Positions 62,578 to 64,000 of a DNA stretch of 64,000 bases are shown one piece after another. The number at the start of each line of letters is the position of its first letter. Within the stretch, counting starts at the first letter, position 1. This DNA is from Actinotignum schaalii_C (GTDB lineage: Bacteria; Actinomycetota; Actinomycetes; Actinomycetales; Actinomycetaceae). Both the position numbers and the translations under genes were made by a program. The notes below the pieces were generated by a model that worked only from the letters and a program-made list of their open reading frames with translations, ran no database searches and was not told where the DNA came from. The DNA is taken from NCBI RefSeq assembly GCF_034119425.1, contig NZ_JAWUEL010000011.1, positions 1 through 64,000 on the forward strand. Direction: 5' to 3'.

Positions 62578-64000
62578 TTACTTCCCGGGTTTAATGAAGG
62601 GGAAGGTGATCGTTTCGCGGATCCCCAGACCGGTCATGGCGGTGAGGAGGCGGTCGATGCCCATACCCATGCCGCCGGTGGGCGGGAAGCCCTGTTCCAT
62701 GGCGGCGAGGAAATCCTCGTCCAGCTGCATGGCTTCCGGGTCGCCGTTGGCGGCCTCGATGGATTGCTGGGTGAGGCGTTCGCGCTGGATCACCGGGTCG
62801 GCCAGTTCGGAATAGGCGGTGCCCAGTTCCATGCCCCGCACGTACAGGTCCCATTTTTCGGTCAGGCCCTTCTTGGTGCGGTGCGGGCGGGTGAGCGGGG
62901 AGGTGTCTTCGGGGAAGTCGTACACGAAGGTGGGGGCGTAGAGCTGGTCCCCGCACAGTTCTTCGAAGAGTTCTTCCACGATTTTGCCATTGACCCAGAA
63001 GGGTGCGATTGCGATATCGTGGGCTTCCGCGAGAGTTTCGAGGCGTTCGCGCGGGGTATCCACGGTGATTTCTTCACCCACGGCGGCGGACACCGATTCG
63101 TACAGATCGAGTTTCTGCCATTCACCACCCAGGTCATATTCGGTGCCGTCATTCAGGGTGACGGTGGTGGTGCCCAGGGTGTCCAGGCAGGCCTGCTGGA
63201 CGAGGTCCCGGGTGAGTTCGGCCATCGTATCGTAGGTGGCGTAGGCCTGGTAGGCTTCCAGGGCGGTGAATTCCGGGGAGTGGGTGGAGTCGGCGCCTTC
63301 GTTGCGGAAGTTCCGCCCAATTTCGAAGACGCGATCCACGCCGCCTACTACCGCGCGCTTGAGGTAGAGCTCGGTGGCGATGCGCAGGTAGAGGTCCTCA
63401 TCATAAGCATTAATATGCGTTTGGAAGGGCCGGGCTGCCGCGCCGCCGTGGATGGGCTGCAGGATCGGGGTTTCAATTTCCACGTAGCTGCGGCGGTCGA
63501 AATTGGCGCGCAGCGATTTCATGACCCCGGCGCGCAGCCGCACCATATCACGGGCGGCCGGGCGGGTGATGAGGTCGAGGTGGCGCATCCGCACCCGCGA
63601 TTCTTCGTTGAGGGCAACGTCTTCGCCGGCTTCGTTCTGGTAAATCTTGGGCAGCGGGCGCAGGGCCTTGGAGGCCATCTGCCATTCGTGGGCGAAAACG
63701 GAAAGTTCCCCGCGCTTGGAGGCCCCCACATGCCCGGACACGAAAATGAAATCGCCCAGGTCTACGTCTTGTTTGTAGGCGGCCAGACGTTCTTCGCCCA
63801 CGTGTGCGAGGGAGAGAATCACCTGGAGGCGGTTCCCGCGCCCGTCCTGGAGGGTCGCGAAAGCAATTTTGCCGCCGGTGCGGGAGAGCATGACACGCCC
63901 GGCGATGCCCACCGAGGTCTCGGTTAGTTCTTCGCCAGCTTCGATATCACTGTATTGTTCCCGAATCTCCGGGATGGTGGAGGTGATGGGAAGTTCGGCC
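62578..64000 (-). CDS. lysS: Lysine--tRNA ligase, 5' end beyond the window
   Basis: This class II lysyl-tRNA synthetase is open to the right edge; 474 codons are visible and the start is outside. The visible part runs from ELPITSTIPEIREQY through the OB-fold (GRVMLSRTGGKIAFATLQDG), motif 2 (FRNEGADSTHSPEFTALEAY) and motif 3 (GGMGMGIDRLLTAMTG) to the end TFPFIKPGK. It charges tRNA-Lys. The methionine at 63912 is internal because the frame continues upstream with good similarity. Confidence 0.95.
   Translation of the reverse strand, partial: AELPITSTIPEIREQYSDIEAGEELTETSVGIAGRVMLSRTGGKIAFATLQDGRGNRLQVILSLAHVGEERLAAYKQDVDLGDFIFVSGHVGASKRGELSVFAHEWQMASKALRPLPKIYQNEAGEDVALNEESRVRMRHLDLITRPAARDMVRLRAGVMKSLRANFDRRSYVEIETPILQPIHGGAAARPFQTHINAYDEDLYLRIATELYLKRAVVGGVDRVFEIGRNFRNEGADSTHSPEFTALEAYQAYATYDTMAELTRDLVQQACLDTLGTTTVTLNDGTEYDLGGEWQKLDLYESVSAAVGEEITVDTPRERLETLAEAHDIAIAPFWVNGKIVEELFEELCGDQLYAPTFVYDFPEDTSPLTRPHRTKKGLTEKWDLYVRGMELGTAYSELADPVIQRERLTQQSIEAANGDPEAMQLDEDFLAAMEQGFPPTGGMGMGIDRLLTAMTGLGIRETITFPFIKPGK

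Noticed and set aside
62479..63927. 482-codon plus-strand open frame opposite lysS
   Set aside because: lysS motifs on the other strand are clear; the frame has no known domain and an implausible composition.

Overview
This window is high-GC DNA with tightly packed genes, short overlaps and many GTG starts. It comes from an actinobacterium. The clearest markers are the tiny actinobacterial ribosomal proteins bL37 and bS22 (the latter beside a BldC/excisionase-like HTH gene), a SigH/RshA redox sigma pair, a DUF6459 gene next to secA, and menaquinone genes (menG, menA, polyprenyl diphosphate synthase). The order sigH-rshA-bL37, aroA, rsgA, SAF/CpaE-like, LysM, DUF6459, secA resembles the Rv3221-Rv3240 neighbourhood of Mycobacterium tuberculosis. 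An Actinomycetaceae-like organism is my best guess, but genus cannot be fixed from the sequence alone.

Layout. 0-7 kb: zinc alcohol dehydrogenase, glycerophosphodiester phosphodiesterase, M23 peptidase, two CNNM/CorC-type membrane proteins (one with an apparent frameshift) and an SGNH-like protein lacking the usual serine. 7-19.3 kb: an accessory block between housekeeping genes. It holds a YrdC-like protein divergent from a 2111-residue transglutaminase/DUF4011/SF1-helicase/nuclease/DUF3320 protein, a YefM-YoeB toxin-antitoxin pair, a decayed duplicate of the antitoxin and ABC-permease 3' ends, a PadR-controlled ABC operon and an orphan MIT_C (phospholipase D-like) protein. 19.4-29.4 kb: bL37, rshA, sigH, DoxX, aroA-rsgA-hisN, a phosphoribosyltransferase and sbcDC. 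29.5-38.9 kb: DUF6912, an orphan CpaE/SAF pair, LysM and DUF6459 genes, secA, polyprenyl diphosphate synthase and menG. 39-50.7 kb: a large membrane protein, menA, a PLDc_N protein, a phosphatase, MarR, bS22, HTH, a Ktr-type K+ system, radA, an Arg-rich membrane protein and mutY. 50.6-59.1 kb: an HSL-type hydrolase, lactate permease, SMP-30 lactonase, GntR, two convergent organophosphate-type MFS transporters and a 2-hydroxyacid dehydrogenase. 59.2-64 kb: a MacAB-like efflux operon and lysS, whose 5' end is outside the window.

How genes work together. SigH-RshA is a thiol-oxidative-stress circuit with a SigH-type promoter in front of itself. The GntR gene lies beside a 17-bp palindrome that recurs with the same spacing before the second MFS transporter, so the two transporters probably form one regulon, with lactate permease, lactonase and hydroxyacid dehydrogenase as likely metabolic partners. 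The PadR operon runs regulator, two membrane proteins, ABC ATPase, ABC permease by overlapping genes, with the toxin-antitoxin pair 53 bp downstream. The most unusual region is the 7.7-19.3 kb block, which looks like a small defence-type island with signs of duplication and decay. I found no CRISPR array, rRNA, tRNA, integrase or insertion sequence.
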